Shown piece by piece: positions 7,518 to 15,180 of a DNA stretch of 28,621 bases. This DNA is from a virus. The position numbers and the translations under genes are program-made. Numbering within the stretch: position 1 is the first letter of the stretch; each line of letters begins with the position of its first letter. The DNA is taken from positions 1-28,621 of the IMG/VR virus record IMGVR_UViG_3300027320_000041; one strand, 5' to 3'. The notes beneath the pieces are model-generated. The model had not been told where the DNA came from. It saw only the letters and a program-made list of their open reading frames with translations, and did not search any database.

Positions 7518-7612
7518 AGTTTTAAGTTTTAAGAATTAAGTTTTAAGTGGCGGTTTGCGGGCTTGCCTCGGTGGTCAGTCTTAAAACTTACAAACTTAAG
7601 ACTTAAGACTTG
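7518..7612. repeat. AT-rich TTTTAAGAATTAAG repeats, right direct copy and inverted copy
   Basis: 7518-7548 repeats the AAGTTTTAAGAATTAAG unit of 6565-6596 in direct orientation. 7577-7612 carries the reverse-complement form (CTTAAAACTTAC, ACTTAAGACTTAAGACTTG). They lie in the spacer upstream of the Cys-rich gene and with the left copy bracket a segment of about 0.95 kb. Confidence 0.75.
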
Positions 7613-7614
7613 TT

Positions 7615-7938
7615 CTAGCATTCCTCGGTTGCGATCCATTGCAGCACTCCGTCCACGGAGCCGAGGACGTGGGTGCCGGTGGTGGGCGGAATAGGAATAT
7701 CGTCTTTCCATGTCATGGCGGAGCCTTCGCAGCCGAGCACTTTATTTGACCCGCTAGGGGCTGGGATCGTGAGCTTGCGCGTGCCGCCTGACTCGGTGAT
7801 AAGACCTGCCTCGGCGTCGAGGGCGGCATATTTGAAATCTTTCATGAGGTCGGCGGCGGAAATTTGTATTGGGTATCCGCCGCCGGAAGCGCTTTTCGCG
7901 CCTTTTGCTAAACCTTCAAAATCGACCGGAAATTTCAT
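7615..7938 (-). CDS. Minor tail-region protein, function unknown
   Basis: A 107-residue protein beginning MKFPVDFEGLAKGAKSASGG and ending in a segment with phrases frequent in small fibre-like proteins (SNKVLGCEGSAMTWKDDIP, THVLGSVDGVLQWIATEEC). The two VLG...W half-repeats suggest a duplicated small beta unit. It starts two bases after the TAG of the upstream tail gene, consistent with co-translation. Probably a distal tail component; no enzyme motif is seen. Confidence 0.6.
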   Translation of the reverse strand: MKFPVDFEGLAKGAKSASGGGYPIQISAADLMKDFKYAALDAEAGLITESGGTRKLTIPAPSGSNKVLGCEGSAMTWKDDIPIPPTTGTHVLGSVDGVLQWIATEEC

Positions 7939-7940
7939 AG

Positions 7941-9167
7941 CTATAAAACCTCCGGTCGGAACTCTGCGCCTCCAGTAACTGATCGAGTTTGGCCGAACTC
8001 ATTGATCAATGTCCACCTAAAAGAGGCACCGAGTACTGACCCTTCGAGGTTGTAACCATAAGTGTTGTAGCCCCCCCCTGAGTCCGAGCCGCTGCTCGTA
8101 ATGCGGGGCCGCCACACAGCGGCCCCTTGAGTCACTGCCGGTGGTGGTGTTTCGGCTTCTCCGTATGTGCCGCCCGGTGGCCGGGTAAAAGGCAAGAAAT
8201 TTTGGGTGGTGCCGCCGCCCGATGAAACGAAATACCCAAACTGGTTGTTAATTGAGCAGGTAACTCCACTGAGTTGGAGCTTTGCGCGCCCCGTCGCTAT
8301 CGGTTGGAATTCTTCGGTAAGCTGGACATTTTCATGGAAGACATCGCCCAGAGTCTCGGTTTGAACAGTATCGTTGTAGGGCAACAAGTTGTCTATAGCG
8401 GAAAAAGGGGAAATGCGAGCGGGTGTCCAGAACCCGGATAGGTCTTGGAAATTAAAAGTTGGGGTGGGTTGCGTATAAGTGACAGTCCATTCATCAAAAG
8501 ATCCGAAATTTGATTTTTCGATGGATTTGACCTCGAAAGATTTAATGATCTGGCGCACTACAGTTGAGGGCGCTTTTAACCCCCCCTCGTTGAAATAACC
8601 CACCTGATTACCAGAAAGCGGGGAGGCCTGAAGTGCCTGGAGGAAATTTCGCGAGAGAAGCTCGCTGCCGTCGTAGTTGTAAACTCGAGGGGTGTCTGTC
8701 GGCAAAATCGAAGTCTGCACGTTTTTTTTAGCGCAAAAAACCCAGATCAAACGGTCTACGGTAACTTGTTGAAAAGAAGGCACGTCATTAATAGCGGTCG
8801 ACTCACTTTGGCTATCAATATGCCAAATGAATTCTTTTACAGAAAAAGTTGAAATGCAACTACTCAGATCCTGCTCGAATGTTTTTTTTCCGGTTGTGTT
8901 GACGCGCCCATAGGCAGTGACGAGGTACTCCGTCATGCCATCTTCGCGGGCGCGTTCCTGGACTTCGGGGAAGATTTTAAGGCCGTCGATGCACGGGGAG
9001 GAATTGCCGTCAGGCATGTCGGACCCTACGGCAAGGAGGGCTCGGTGGCTGGCCTTGAGAGCTGTGCGCCCGATGTAGGTCTGCGTGACGCGTACGAGCC
9101 CGCTTGGGAATGTATCCACGGTGCGCGGCTGCGGAATGAGGGATGTCGATTTCGTTAGAATGTTCAT
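7941..9167 (-). CDS. Minor tail / baseplate protein downstream of tape measure
   Basis: A 408-residue protein immediately following the tape measure gene, with ATG 9167 overlapping its TGA. In siphoviruses this position usually encodes distal-tail or tail-associated proteins. The sequence is rich in aromatic and beta-forming residues (EWTVTYTQPTPTFNFQDLSG) with a Gly/Ser-rich stretch before the C-terminus (ITSSGSDSGGGYNTYGYN). There is no recognisable enzymatic motif. Codon use is somewhat more AT-rich than in the tape measure. Function is inferred from position only. Confidence 0.6.
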   Translation of the reverse strand: MNILTKSTSLIPQPRTVDTFPSGLVRVTQTYIGRTALKASHRALLAVGSDMPDGNSSPCIDGLKIFPEVQERAREDGMTEYLVTAYGRVNTTGKKTFEQDLSSCISTFSVKEFIWHIDSQSESTAINDVPSFQQVTVDRLIWVFCAKKNVQTSILPTDTPRVYNYDGSELLSRNFLQALQASPLSGNQVGYFNEGGLKAPSTVVRQIIKSFEVKSIEKSNFGSFDEWTVTYTQPTPTFNFQDLSGFWTPARISPFSAIDNLLPYNDTVQTETLGDVFHENVQLTEEFQPIATGRAKLQLSGVTCSINNQFGYFVSSGGGTTQNFLPFTRPPGGTYGEAETPPPAVTQGAAVWRPRITSSGSDSGGGYNTYGYNLEGSVLGASFRWTLINEFGQTRSVTGGAEFRPEVL

Positions 9168-11326
9168 GCGGCGAGGGCGGCGGTTGGGAGCTTGGGTTCT
9201 ATTTTTGTAACGAGCTCGAGGATTTTTTGCACGATGGCATCGAGGGATTTGGGCTTGCTGTCGGAGGCGGATTTTCCGCTGGCGGTGCCGTCTTGGCCGG
9301 GCTTGTCTATGCTGGGTTTCCCCTCGCCCATTCGCCTAGGTTTAGCTTGTCCATAGTCGCCGTCTTCGCGGGCGGCTCGGACTCTCTCGCGGAAATCCTG
9401 CGAGCTTTCTCCGAGCTTGGCGCTGAGGCCGTAGTCCGCGCCGATGTCGGCGAGGGCGCGGCGGTCCTTGTTTGCGCCGAAGCCTCGGAGGTTGGTCTCG
9501 GCTTCATTGTTGGCGATCTTGGCGGCGGTGCGGCGGGCTCCGGAGAAGTCGCCGGAGGCCATCTGGTCGGAGGCTTGCTTGGCGAGCTTGCCGCCTTTGT
9601 CCACGGCGTCTTTCGCCTCGGCCTTGGTGACGTCCTCAAGGAGCTTCGCGGAGGCGGAGAGTTCCTCTTTCATTTTTTTGGCGCTGCCTTCGGCTTTAGA
9701 AAATGAGGTTGCGACGGATTCGGCATCCCCGGCTGCGCCTTTGGTATTGCCCTTGGCGTCTTCGGCGGATTTGGCGGATGCCTCGAAATCCTCGCGTAGC
9801 TTGGTGCCAGCGTCTTTGACTTCGCCGAATTTGTCGGCGGCGGCGGTGGCGGTTTCCTTTGCGCCGAAGAAATCTTTATCCGAGGCCTCGAGGGAGGTGA
9901 CTAATTTTCCGAACTCATCTTTGGCTGCGGTCGCACCGCCGACGATCTTGTCGCCGTATTCTGCCGAAACGGCACCGAGCCCTGCGGAAATCTTGTCGAG
10001 GGAACTGCCACCGGCTTTGTCGAAGGATGTCTGGAATGTGCTGCCTCCATTTTCCATGACTCCTTTGAGGGCGCTGTCGAGCTTGCCGGAGACAAACCCG
10101 ATGGGGTCGGTCATCGCGGCTTTGAAATCCTGCGCGACGGCATTGAGCACGGCAGAGAATTTCGTTGTGAAAAATTCCACTACGTTTTTGATGGCGGCTC
10201 CGAGCCATGTCTCGAAGGCGGTGATGACCCCACGGATGGCGTCGATGAAGGCCTTGCAGCCGTCGATGAAGACTTTGATGACCGTATTGCCAAGGACGCC
10301 AGCAATGATGCCGGGGAGGGTTGAGGAGAAAAATGCGGAGGCGAACTTGCCCGCGTCGATGAGGGAGTTGAGGTAGTTATTCCCTGCGATTTTCACACCA
10401 GCAAGAAGGCCAAGGCCGATGGCCTCGATGGCAGGCATGGGGGCCTTGAATGCTCCAATCAGGAAATCAGCCACGCTCATCACTTGCTTCATGAGGGCTG
10501 CGCCCCAACCGGCGGCATCGACGCCACTCAGGGCGCTGGTAAATGAGTTGAGGGCAGGGAGGGCGCTTTCGATAAATCCGGCGGCGAACTCCATCGTTTT
10601 TGAACCCATCGCGGAGAGGTTGTCTCCGAGGCTGTCTAGAGCTCCGGCGCTGCGGTCCATGACGTTGGGAAGGTCGCCGAGTTGACCTTTTGCCCCTTCG
10701 ATCTCGGCACCGAAATTATTGAGGAGCGGGAGGAGCTCGCCGCCGGATTTGCCGAAAACCTCCATCGAGGCCCGAGCGCGCTCGGCGGGGTCGGAGATGC
10801 TGGCGATCTTGCCAGCGAGGACGCCCATCTGCTCGGTCGGCGTCTTGCCTGCGAGGTCCGACATGGATACGCCAAGTGCATTGAGGGTGGCGGTCTGATC
10901 GGCTCCGCCTGCGGCTGCTTCGGTCATGAATTTTTGCAGCTTATTGACGGAGGTGCCGACCTTATCGGCTCCCACGCCGGTGTTTTCAAAGGCGCGTTGG
11001 AGCACCAGGAGATTCCCTGCGCTTTCGCCGGTTCGTGAGGAAAGGTCGTTGAGCTTGCCGCCGAGATCGATGGCGTCGCCGAATCCATCTACCACGGCGC
11101 GAGCGCCTGCGGTCGCGGCCTCGATGGCCAGCATGCCGACCTTGACTGCGGCACCGGCGACGGCGGCGGCACCGGCGATCTTGCCGAAGGACATATCGAA
11201 GCCCTTAGACGAGTTTCCAGCAGTAGATTCTAAATTCTTTAAAGAGTTTTGAATGCCTTTAATGCCTTGCTCAATGCCGTCTGTCTCGGCTCCAATTTTT
11301 ACTGTGATTGCGTTTCCTTCGGCCAT
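9164..11326 (-). CDS. Tail tape measure protein
   Basis: A 720-residue protein that sets tail length and is packed inside the tail tube. Residues about 1-30 (AITVKIGAETDGIEQGIKGI) are a typical tape measure start, followed by helical Ala/Gly-rich sequence, the phrase LNDLSSRTGESAGNLLVLQR characteristic of these proteins (about residues 92-111), hydrophobic segments in the middle (about 270-380) and long charged coiled-coil stretches (about 480-620). It directly follows the 11329-11973 gene and overlaps the next minor tail gene by 4 bases. At roughly 1.5 angstrom per residue, 720 residues suggest a tail near 0.1 micrometre; this is an inference from family behaviour. No lytic transglycosylase or peptidase motif is apparent. 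Confidence 0.9.
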   Translation of the reverse strand: MAEGNAITVKIGAETDGIEQGIKGIQNSLKNLESTAGNSSKGFDMSFGKIAGAAAVAGAAVKVGMLAIEAATAGARAVVDGFGDAIDLGGKLNDLSSRTGESAGNLLVLQRAFENTGVGADKVGTSVNKLQKFMTEAAAGGADQTATLNALGVSMSDLAGKTPTEQMGVLAGKIASISDPAERARASMEVFGKSGGELLPLLNNFGAEIEGAKGQLGDLPNVMDRSAGALDSLGDNLSAMGSKTMEFAAGFIESALPALNSFTSALSGVDAAGWGAALMKQVMSVADFLIGAFKAPMPAIEAIGLGLLAGVKIAGNNYLNSLIDAGKFASAFFSSTLPGIIAGVLGNTVIKVFIDGCKAFIDAIRGVITAFETWLGAAIKNVVEFFTTKFSAVLNAVAQDFKAAMTDPIGFVSGKLDSALKGVMENGGSTFQTSFDKAGGSSLDKISAGLGAVSAEYGDKIVGGATAAKDEFGKLVTSLEASDKDFFGAKETATAAADKFGEVKDAGTKLREDFEASAKSAEDAKGNTKGAAGDAESVATSFSKAEGSAKKMKEELSASAKLLEDVTKAEAKDAVDKGGKLAKQASDQMASGDFSGARRTAAKIANNEAETNLRGFGANKDRRALADIGADYGLSAKLGESSQDFRERVRAAREDGDYGQAKPRRMGEGKPSIDKPGQDGTASGKSASDSKPKSLDAIVQKILELVTKIEPKLPTAALAA

Positions 11327-11328
11327 AA

Positions 11329-11973
11329 TTATGAGGCTTTCAATCCAGGGTATTTTGCAGCAATGTCAGAGGTTTTTTTAAAGACTCCGAAGCGCAAGTT
11401 TTCTTTGAAAAATTTAGTGCGTCCGCGCATGGCTGCTCGGATCCCATCTATGACGCTCGGGGAGTATGTTCGGTTGTTCGTTATTTCTATATAAAACGCA
11501 TCCCCGTCTATTTTTTCGGCACCTGTTGCGTTCTGAGGAAAGTCACCATAAATCGTTTTAGATTTTTCGACATACGACGGCGATGTGATTGAGATGCCTA
11601 GAGATTGAGCTGCTTGCATCCAGCCTTTTTTTGCCATGCCTCGTGATTGTTTGCGGCGTGAAATGCTGTTTTTTATTTGAGTCTGCACCGCTAACCAAAT
11701 GCTATCTGGTAGCTTCCAGCCTTTTTTTGCATATAGGCTGCCTGGCAGTAGGTAGGTTTTGCTATTTATAGTTCTAGCAATACGGCTCTCGACCCCTTTT
11801 GTAATGGTTTTAACTTGAGCCGACTTAGTCTTTTTTACAGCGGCCTCGAGGATTGATTTTGTCTCGTTTCGAATAATCTCTTTAAATGAAACGCCTGTGA
11901 TTTTAGACATCTCCCGCATTGCTCGGGTGAAGTCGCTGGATAGGACATTAAAACTGGGGACTGCCTTTGCCAT
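11329..11973 (-). CDS. Tail-region protein of unknown function
   Basis: A 214-residue basic, helix-rich protein (many Lys/Arg; SRRKQSRGMAKKGWMQAAQS) between the tail chaperone pair and the tape measure. Its DNA is more AT-rich than its neighbours, suggesting separate ancestry. It starts MAKAVPSFNVLSSDFTRAMR at ATG 11973 and ends two bases before the tape measure start. The position suggests a minor tail or tail-completion function. I see no reliable family motif. Confidence 0.6.
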   Translation of the reverse strand: MAKAVPSFNVLSSDFTRAMREMSKITGVSFKEIIRNETKSILEAAVKKTKSAQVKTITKGVESRIARTINSKTYLLPGSLYAKKGWKLPDSIWLAVQTQIKNSISRRKQSRGMAKKGWMQAAQSLGISITSPSYVEKSKTIYGDFPQNATGAEKIDGDAFYIEITNNRTYSPSVIDGIRAAMRGRTKFFKENLRFGVFKKTSDIAAKYPGLKAS

Positions 11974-11977
11974 TTTT

Positions 11978-12603
11978 TTAGAGTTTCGAGAAGACGCTTT
12001 CTATTTCGGCAAGGGAGTCAAAATGCGCCTGTGGATTCTCGCGCAGATAAACGCGAGGAATGCCGCGAGCGAATGAATCGGCGTCCAGTATTTGCAGCCC
12101 GGCAGCATACGGGATCTTCCACATGATCTCGTGAAAACCCCAACCGGTGACACTGGCGAGTCTGTAAACATAGGAGGATAGCCAGTTGGGGCTCGCTACT
12201 TTCCCGAGGTGGTGCTCCCGGGGGATTGGTGTTGGGCTTTGGTCTCGGCAGCGTTCACGCGATTCCATGCGGCTCCGACAATGGCGGAGAGCTCGTCCTG
12301 TGCGGCGATGCTGTCGAGGTTGTCGAGTTGCCAGTGCCGGACGGCGCGGTTGAAGGCAATGGCGTCGTTGTCCACGGCGAGCACGTCCTCGAGTGGGGCG
12401 ATGTGAACGAAGGCGAAGGCAGCTACGAACCAGAACTCGTCGCGCTTCTCGAGCATGTTCGAGCGGATGATGGAGATCGTGCCAGGCACGCAGGGGCGCA
12501 TCTTCCATTTCCCTGCTTTGCGGGTGCCTTCGCGCATGCCTGCTTCGCGGAGGGCTTCGTCGTCAGTTTCGAGGTCGTCGATGGTATCGGTGTTTTTTTT
12601 CAT
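11978..12603 (-). CDS. Tail assembly chaperone GT fusion made by -1 frameshift
   Basis: Predicted 208-residue extended product. Ribosomes read the G gene from ATG 12603 to a GGGAAAG heptamer (12199-12205), slip back one base, bypass the TAG, and continue in the -1 frame to 11978. The added part of about 73 residues (VASPNWLSSYVYRLASVTGW, then GFHEIMWKIPYA) has the W/L/GW-x-EI-W pattern of phage T-type extensions. In lambda, G and GT act as chaperones that load the tape measure and recruit tail tube subunits, and GT is made at the same GGGAAAG heptamer. The -1 reading frame has no plausible independent start close to the junction. The frameshift is inferred from sequence and homology of arrangement. 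Confidence 0.85.
12196..12603 (-). CDS. Tail assembly chaperone G-like protein
   Basis: A 135-residue protein upstream of the tape measure, ending at a TAG placed directly after the slippery GGGAAAG. It is helical and acidic at the start (MKKNTDTIDDLETDDEALRE). It contains a central FWFVAAFAFVH helix and a Gln/Asn-rich end. Location between the tail tube region and tape measure, and the frameshift into a T-like extension, identify it as the G analogue. ATG 12603 follows a short spacer; an A-rich stretch precedes the coding DNA with no strong ribosome site. Confidence 0.8.
   Translation of the reverse strand: MKKNTDTIDDLETDDEALREAGMREGTRKAGKWKMRPCVPGTISIIRSNMLEKRDEFWFVAAFAFVHIAPLEDVLAVDNDAIAFNRAVRHWQLDNLDSIAAQDELSAIVGAAWNRVNAAETKAQHQSPGSTTSGK
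12199..12205 (-). other. Programmed -1 frameshift site, GGGAAAG
   Basis: On the minus strand the frame-0 codons are TCG GGA AAG TAG. The heptamer G GGA AAG is the X XXY YYZ-type slippery sequence used by lambda G/GT. The stop codon follows immediately. No stimulatory stem was verified. Confidence 0.85.
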
Positions 12604-12618
12604 GGTTTTCGTTTGGTT

Positions 12619-13008
12619 TTAGATAAATTTTGCAAAGCGCTTTTTGTCGGCTTCGGTGGCGTCTTCGGAGATCGAGATGATTTTGCCGTTGCGCTCGAAG
12701 ACGATCTGGCGAGGGGTGGATTTAATGACGGCAACGAGCGAATCGCGGTTGCGTAGGACGGCGAGCATGTAGGCCAGTGGCGACTCGGGGGCGGCGGCAA
12801 CAAAGTCGGCGCCTTCCGAGAAGGAGCGCATGACCTCATCGGCTATCTGACCTGACGGGGAGGTTGAGATGAAGTGGAAGACGGTGGACTCTTCGCCGGA
12901 TTCGCGCCGAATGCGGGAGGCGGGGGAAGTGGGAGATTCAAACTCGAAGCCGAGCGTGCAAAGAATCGCGGCTAATTTTATGTCGCGAGTGGAAAATACA
13001 GATTTCAT
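12619..13008 (-). CDS. Tail-region protein of unknown function
   Basis: A 129-residue protein between the tail tube and the G-type chaperone genes. It begins MKSVFSTRDIKLAAILCTLG and has a central acidic, Ser-rich stretch and a basic end (EADKKRFAKFI). There is no membrane segment. The gene lies between the hairpin element at 13021-13062 and the chaperone start at 12603. In this position many siphoviruses have a tail-assembly or minor tail protein, but I do not recognise a family. Confidence 0.6.
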   Translation of the reverse strand: MKSVFSTRDIKLAAILCTLGFEFESPTSPASRIRRESGEESTVFHFISTSPSGQIADEVMRSFSEGADFVAAAPESPLAYMLAVLRNRDSLVAVIKSTPRQIVFERNGKIISISEDATEADKKRFAKFI

Positions 13009-13020
13009 ATATTTCGTAAG

Positions 13021-13062
13021 CCACCGGGCGCAGCGCCATGAAGGCGCCGCACCCCGCTGGGG
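13021..13062. repeat. Double-hairpin element, copy 2
   Basis: Between the tail tube gene and the next gene. GCGCC (13033-13037) pairs with GGCGC (13043-13047) around an ATGAA loop with additional pairs outside two mismatches, followed by CCCCGCTGGGG (13052-13062). The plan matches 3613-3652. It may be a REP-like element or limit transcription past the tail tube gene. Confidence 0.5.
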
Positions 13063-13063
13063 A

Positions 13064-13426
13064 TTAAGTCATCGTTGCCACGTAGGACTTGGCGGACAGG
13101 GAGACGGTCTCGAATTGCTCGGAGGCGAATTTGGATTCCAATCCGGTCACGATTGTCGTTGCCCCAAGAGTCACTGAGGCAGGCATGACCACGGCGAGGG
13201 TCGCGCCGACCGTTGCGGTGAATGTGCCGGTGCGCATGCCCTCGATGGAGATTTCTTTGATCGGCTCCGCGACGGCGATGGCGACCACTGATCCTTGGTC
13301 ATCTTTGACCTCGGTGACGCTGGCGGATTCGTTAACGGTGAAAGATGTGACAATGAGGCCTGAGATCGTTGGCGTGCCGTAAGTGGCAGATCCGAGGGCG
13401 GTGGTGGTAAAAAGATTTGCGGCCAT
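13064..13426 (-). CDS. Major tail tube-like protein
   Basis: A 120-residue protein rich in Val, Thr and Ala with alternating beta-strand pattern (VTEVKDDQGSVVAIAVAEPI, ISIEGMRTGTF, ATTIVTGLESKFASEQFETV). It sits after the tail-completion protein and before the chaperone genes, the place of the tail tube subunit. It is shorter than many tube proteins but close to the single-barrel minimum. It starts at ATG 13426 after a C/A-rich leader containing AACCAACC and no Shine-Dalgarno, a leader type shared with the capsid gene, which fits a high-copy structural protein. Confidence 0.65.
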   Translation of the reverse strand: MAANLFTTTALGSATYGTPTISGLIVTSFTVNESASVTEVKDDQGSVVAIAVAEPIKEISIEGMRTGTFTATVGATLAVVMPASVTLGATTIVTGLESKFASEQFETVSLSAKSYVATMT

Positions 13427-13467
13427 TTTTTTGAATTGGTTGGTTGAGGTTCACCAATTTCGGCGTG

Positions 13468-13869
13468 TCAAATTTCGATGACGGCGAGGCTCAGATCCGC
13501 TGTGGTGGTGAATCGCTCGCTGCCGATGGAATCGCCGAATGAATTGAGGTCGGCACCGGCGAGGATGAGGCCCGAGGGGAGGTAGGCGACGAGGCCAGCG
13601 ATGCTGAGGAGGGAGGCTTTGACTGCACCGGAGATGCCTTGGTGCGCGGAAAGTGAATCTTCGATGACGGCGGGGGTCGAGACGATGAGCTGGGCGCGGA
13701 CTTTGTAGTGCTTGAGGGCGAGCGTGTCGGTGTTTTCGCAAGAAACGAAGATCACGGGCTGGTCGCCGGGGATGATCTCGGGACTTTGTCCGGTCAAGAT
13801 CGTGATGTCGGCGAGGTCGGGATCGGCTAGGAGCCAATCGCGGATGGCGAGTTCGAGGGCTGCGTTCAT
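13468..13869 (-). CDS. Tail completion / terminator-like protein
   Basis: A 133-residue protein starting MNAALELAIRDWLLADPDLA, a start common in small phage tail-terminator and minor capsid proteins that cap the tail at the head end. The ATG overlaps the stop of the preceding head-tail joining gene (ATGA), and the tail tube gene follows. Its TGA stop lies within a TTTGACA box (13466-13472). Alternating strands and helices (HYKVRAQLIVSTPAVIED) fit the gpU/gp17-like fold, but the assignment rests mainly on gene order. Confidence 0.6.
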   Translation of the reverse strand: MNAALELAIRDWLLADPDLADITILTGQSPEIIPGDQPVIFVSCENTDTLALKHYKVRAQLIVSTPAVIEDSLSAHQGISGAVKASLLSIAGLVAYLPSGLILAGADLNSFGDSIGSERFTTTADLSLAVIEI

Positions 13870-14189
13870 AAGGTCGAGCCCGGGGAGATCATGGCGACGA
13901 ATTCGCCTGGGGTGGTGACCACTTCTTTGAGGGTCTGGATCGTGTAGGCCTTGCCGCCGATGAGGATCTGCTCGCCACGGCGTGGCGGGGTGGCGAGGGA
14001 CGTGGCCAAAAATCGGCAAGTGAACTCTCCGCCCTGGCGAAGTCCGCCGGTCTCGAGATCAAGGCCGATGGCGATGGGCGAGAGCACGACGCGGAGGGGC
14101 TGGCTGCGGAAGGTGGCCGTGGTGCCAAGGGCGGAGTTCCGAAGCGCGGCGGCGGTGAGAGTGAAGGTGCGGATCGCGTCGGGCGACAT
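13866..14189 (-). CDS. Head-tail joining protein
   Basis: A 107-residue protein directly downstream of the capsid gene and terminator. The segment RRGEQILIGGKAYTIQTLKE is typical of small beta-barrel head-tail connectors (FII/gp17-like). ATG 14189 has no Shine-Dalgarno; a TTTGACA box sits 13 nt upstream at the end of the terminator U-tract. It overlaps the next gene by four bases. Function is inferred from position and motif. Confidence 0.6.
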   Translation of the reverse strand: MSPDAIRTFTLTAAALRNSALGTTATFRSQPLRVVLSPIAIGLDLETGGLRQGGEFTCRFLATSLATPPRRGEQILIGGKAYTIQTLKEVVTTPGEFVAMISPGSTL

Positions 14190-14202
14190 ACCCGTGGCGA
14201 GG

Positions 14203-14247
14203 TGTCAAAAAGAAAAGCCCGGCAGGGAAAGGCTCCTGCCGGGCTTT
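14203..14247 (-). terminator. Rho-independent terminator after the capsid gene
   Basis: A perfect 13-bp stem (14214-14226 with 14235-14247, AAAGCCCGGCAGG/CCTGCCGGGCTTT) with an 8-base loop is followed on the minus strand by TTTTCTTTTT. This is a strong intrinsic terminator for leftward transcripts ending after the capsid gene. A TTTGACA box follows immediately. Confidence 0.9.
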
Positions 14248-14278
14248 GCGGGTTGGGCGCTGTGAGGCGCGAGGAAGA

Positions 14279-15130
14279 CTACGCTGCTGGCACGATGAGG
14301 GCCATCGTTCCGCCGGTGATGCCTTTGGCAGCACCGAACATCACTTCCAAGGAAGCGATGATCGAGCGGGTGCTCTTGTCGCTGTACACGTTGTAAGCGA
14401 TGGTGAGGCCGATCTGATCGAGGGTCACGCTGTCGGAGACCATGTAATCGTTGTCTGCAAGTGCTGGCACGGCGGAGGCCATGACGAGCGCTTCAGGTGA
14501 GCAAGCGAATCCAGCCAGGTTGGCTTGGCCGCCGAATGAGGATGCGTAATGCACACCATTCTCAAAGCCGTAAGCGCCTTCGCTGAGGCTGATGTTCGTT
14601 GTGTTCGTTGGGATGAGGTTCGAGTAGATCACGGGATTCACTACGAGGCCTTTGCGTGCGCTTTTCGATACTGCTGCCCAGAGGTCAGGAAGATCGCCGC
14701 TCGATGCGTTGATGCTGCCGGAGGCTGTGGTGACGGTCGCTGCGCCGAAGTTAGCAACGGTGATCGGAGCGGTAACGAGCGCCCAAATTTTGTCTGCCAT
14801 CGCGTCCAAGTTGATCTGGATGAGGCGGTCCAAGCGGTGGGCGCTTTGGAGGTCGCTGTATGCCAAACCGAAAGGCTGATAGATGTGATCGAGAACGACG
14901 GAGGCTTTGCCGACGGTCGTGCCGCCGATGCTGTTGAAAACAGATGGGTTGACCTCTGTGCTCGCTGTCGCGCTAGCGATAGGAACGTGGACGGTGTCCT
15001 TGGGTTTCTTCACGTCGGACGAGAAGTCGGACGCAAACAGGTTAAGAGCCGTGAGGCGCTTGCTGAGGATTGTCTTTGTCTGTGCGGCGATGGAGTCCGC
15101 AACCAGAGCGCTGTCGAATGTATTGGCCAT
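14279..15130 (-). CDS. Major capsid protein
   Basis: A 283-residue protein forming the head shell, placed after the protease/scaffold gene and before the head-tail genes. The N-terminus is helical (MANTFDSALVADSIAAQTKT). The body includes a putative E-loop region (DTVHVPIASATASTEVNPSV) and a phrase typical of HK97-fold capsid proteins (AYSDLQSAHRLDRLIQINLD, about residues 90-109). The separate small protease suggests processing or scaffold removal, but no obvious delta domain is cleaved. The leader is C/A-rich with AACCAACAACCC and lacks a Shine-Dalgarno. A strong terminator follows, consistent with elevated capsid expression. Confidence 0.85.
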   Translation of the reverse strand: MANTFDSALVADSIAAQTKTILSKRLTALNLFASDFSSDVKKPKDTVHVPIASATASTEVNPSVFNSIGGTTVGKASVVLDHIYQPFGLAYSDLQSAHRLDRLIQINLDAMADKIWALVTAPITVANFGAATVTTASGSINASSGDLPDLWAAVSKSARKGLVVNPVIYSNLIPTNTTNISLSEGAYGFENGVHYASSFGGQANLAGFACSPEALVMASAVPALADNDYMVSDSVTLDQIGLTIAYNVYSDKSTRSIIASLEVMFGAAKGITGGTMALIVPAA

Positions 15131-15180
15131 AATGAGGTGGTGTGGTTGTGTTGGGTTGTTGGTTGGGTTCTCCTCGGCGC

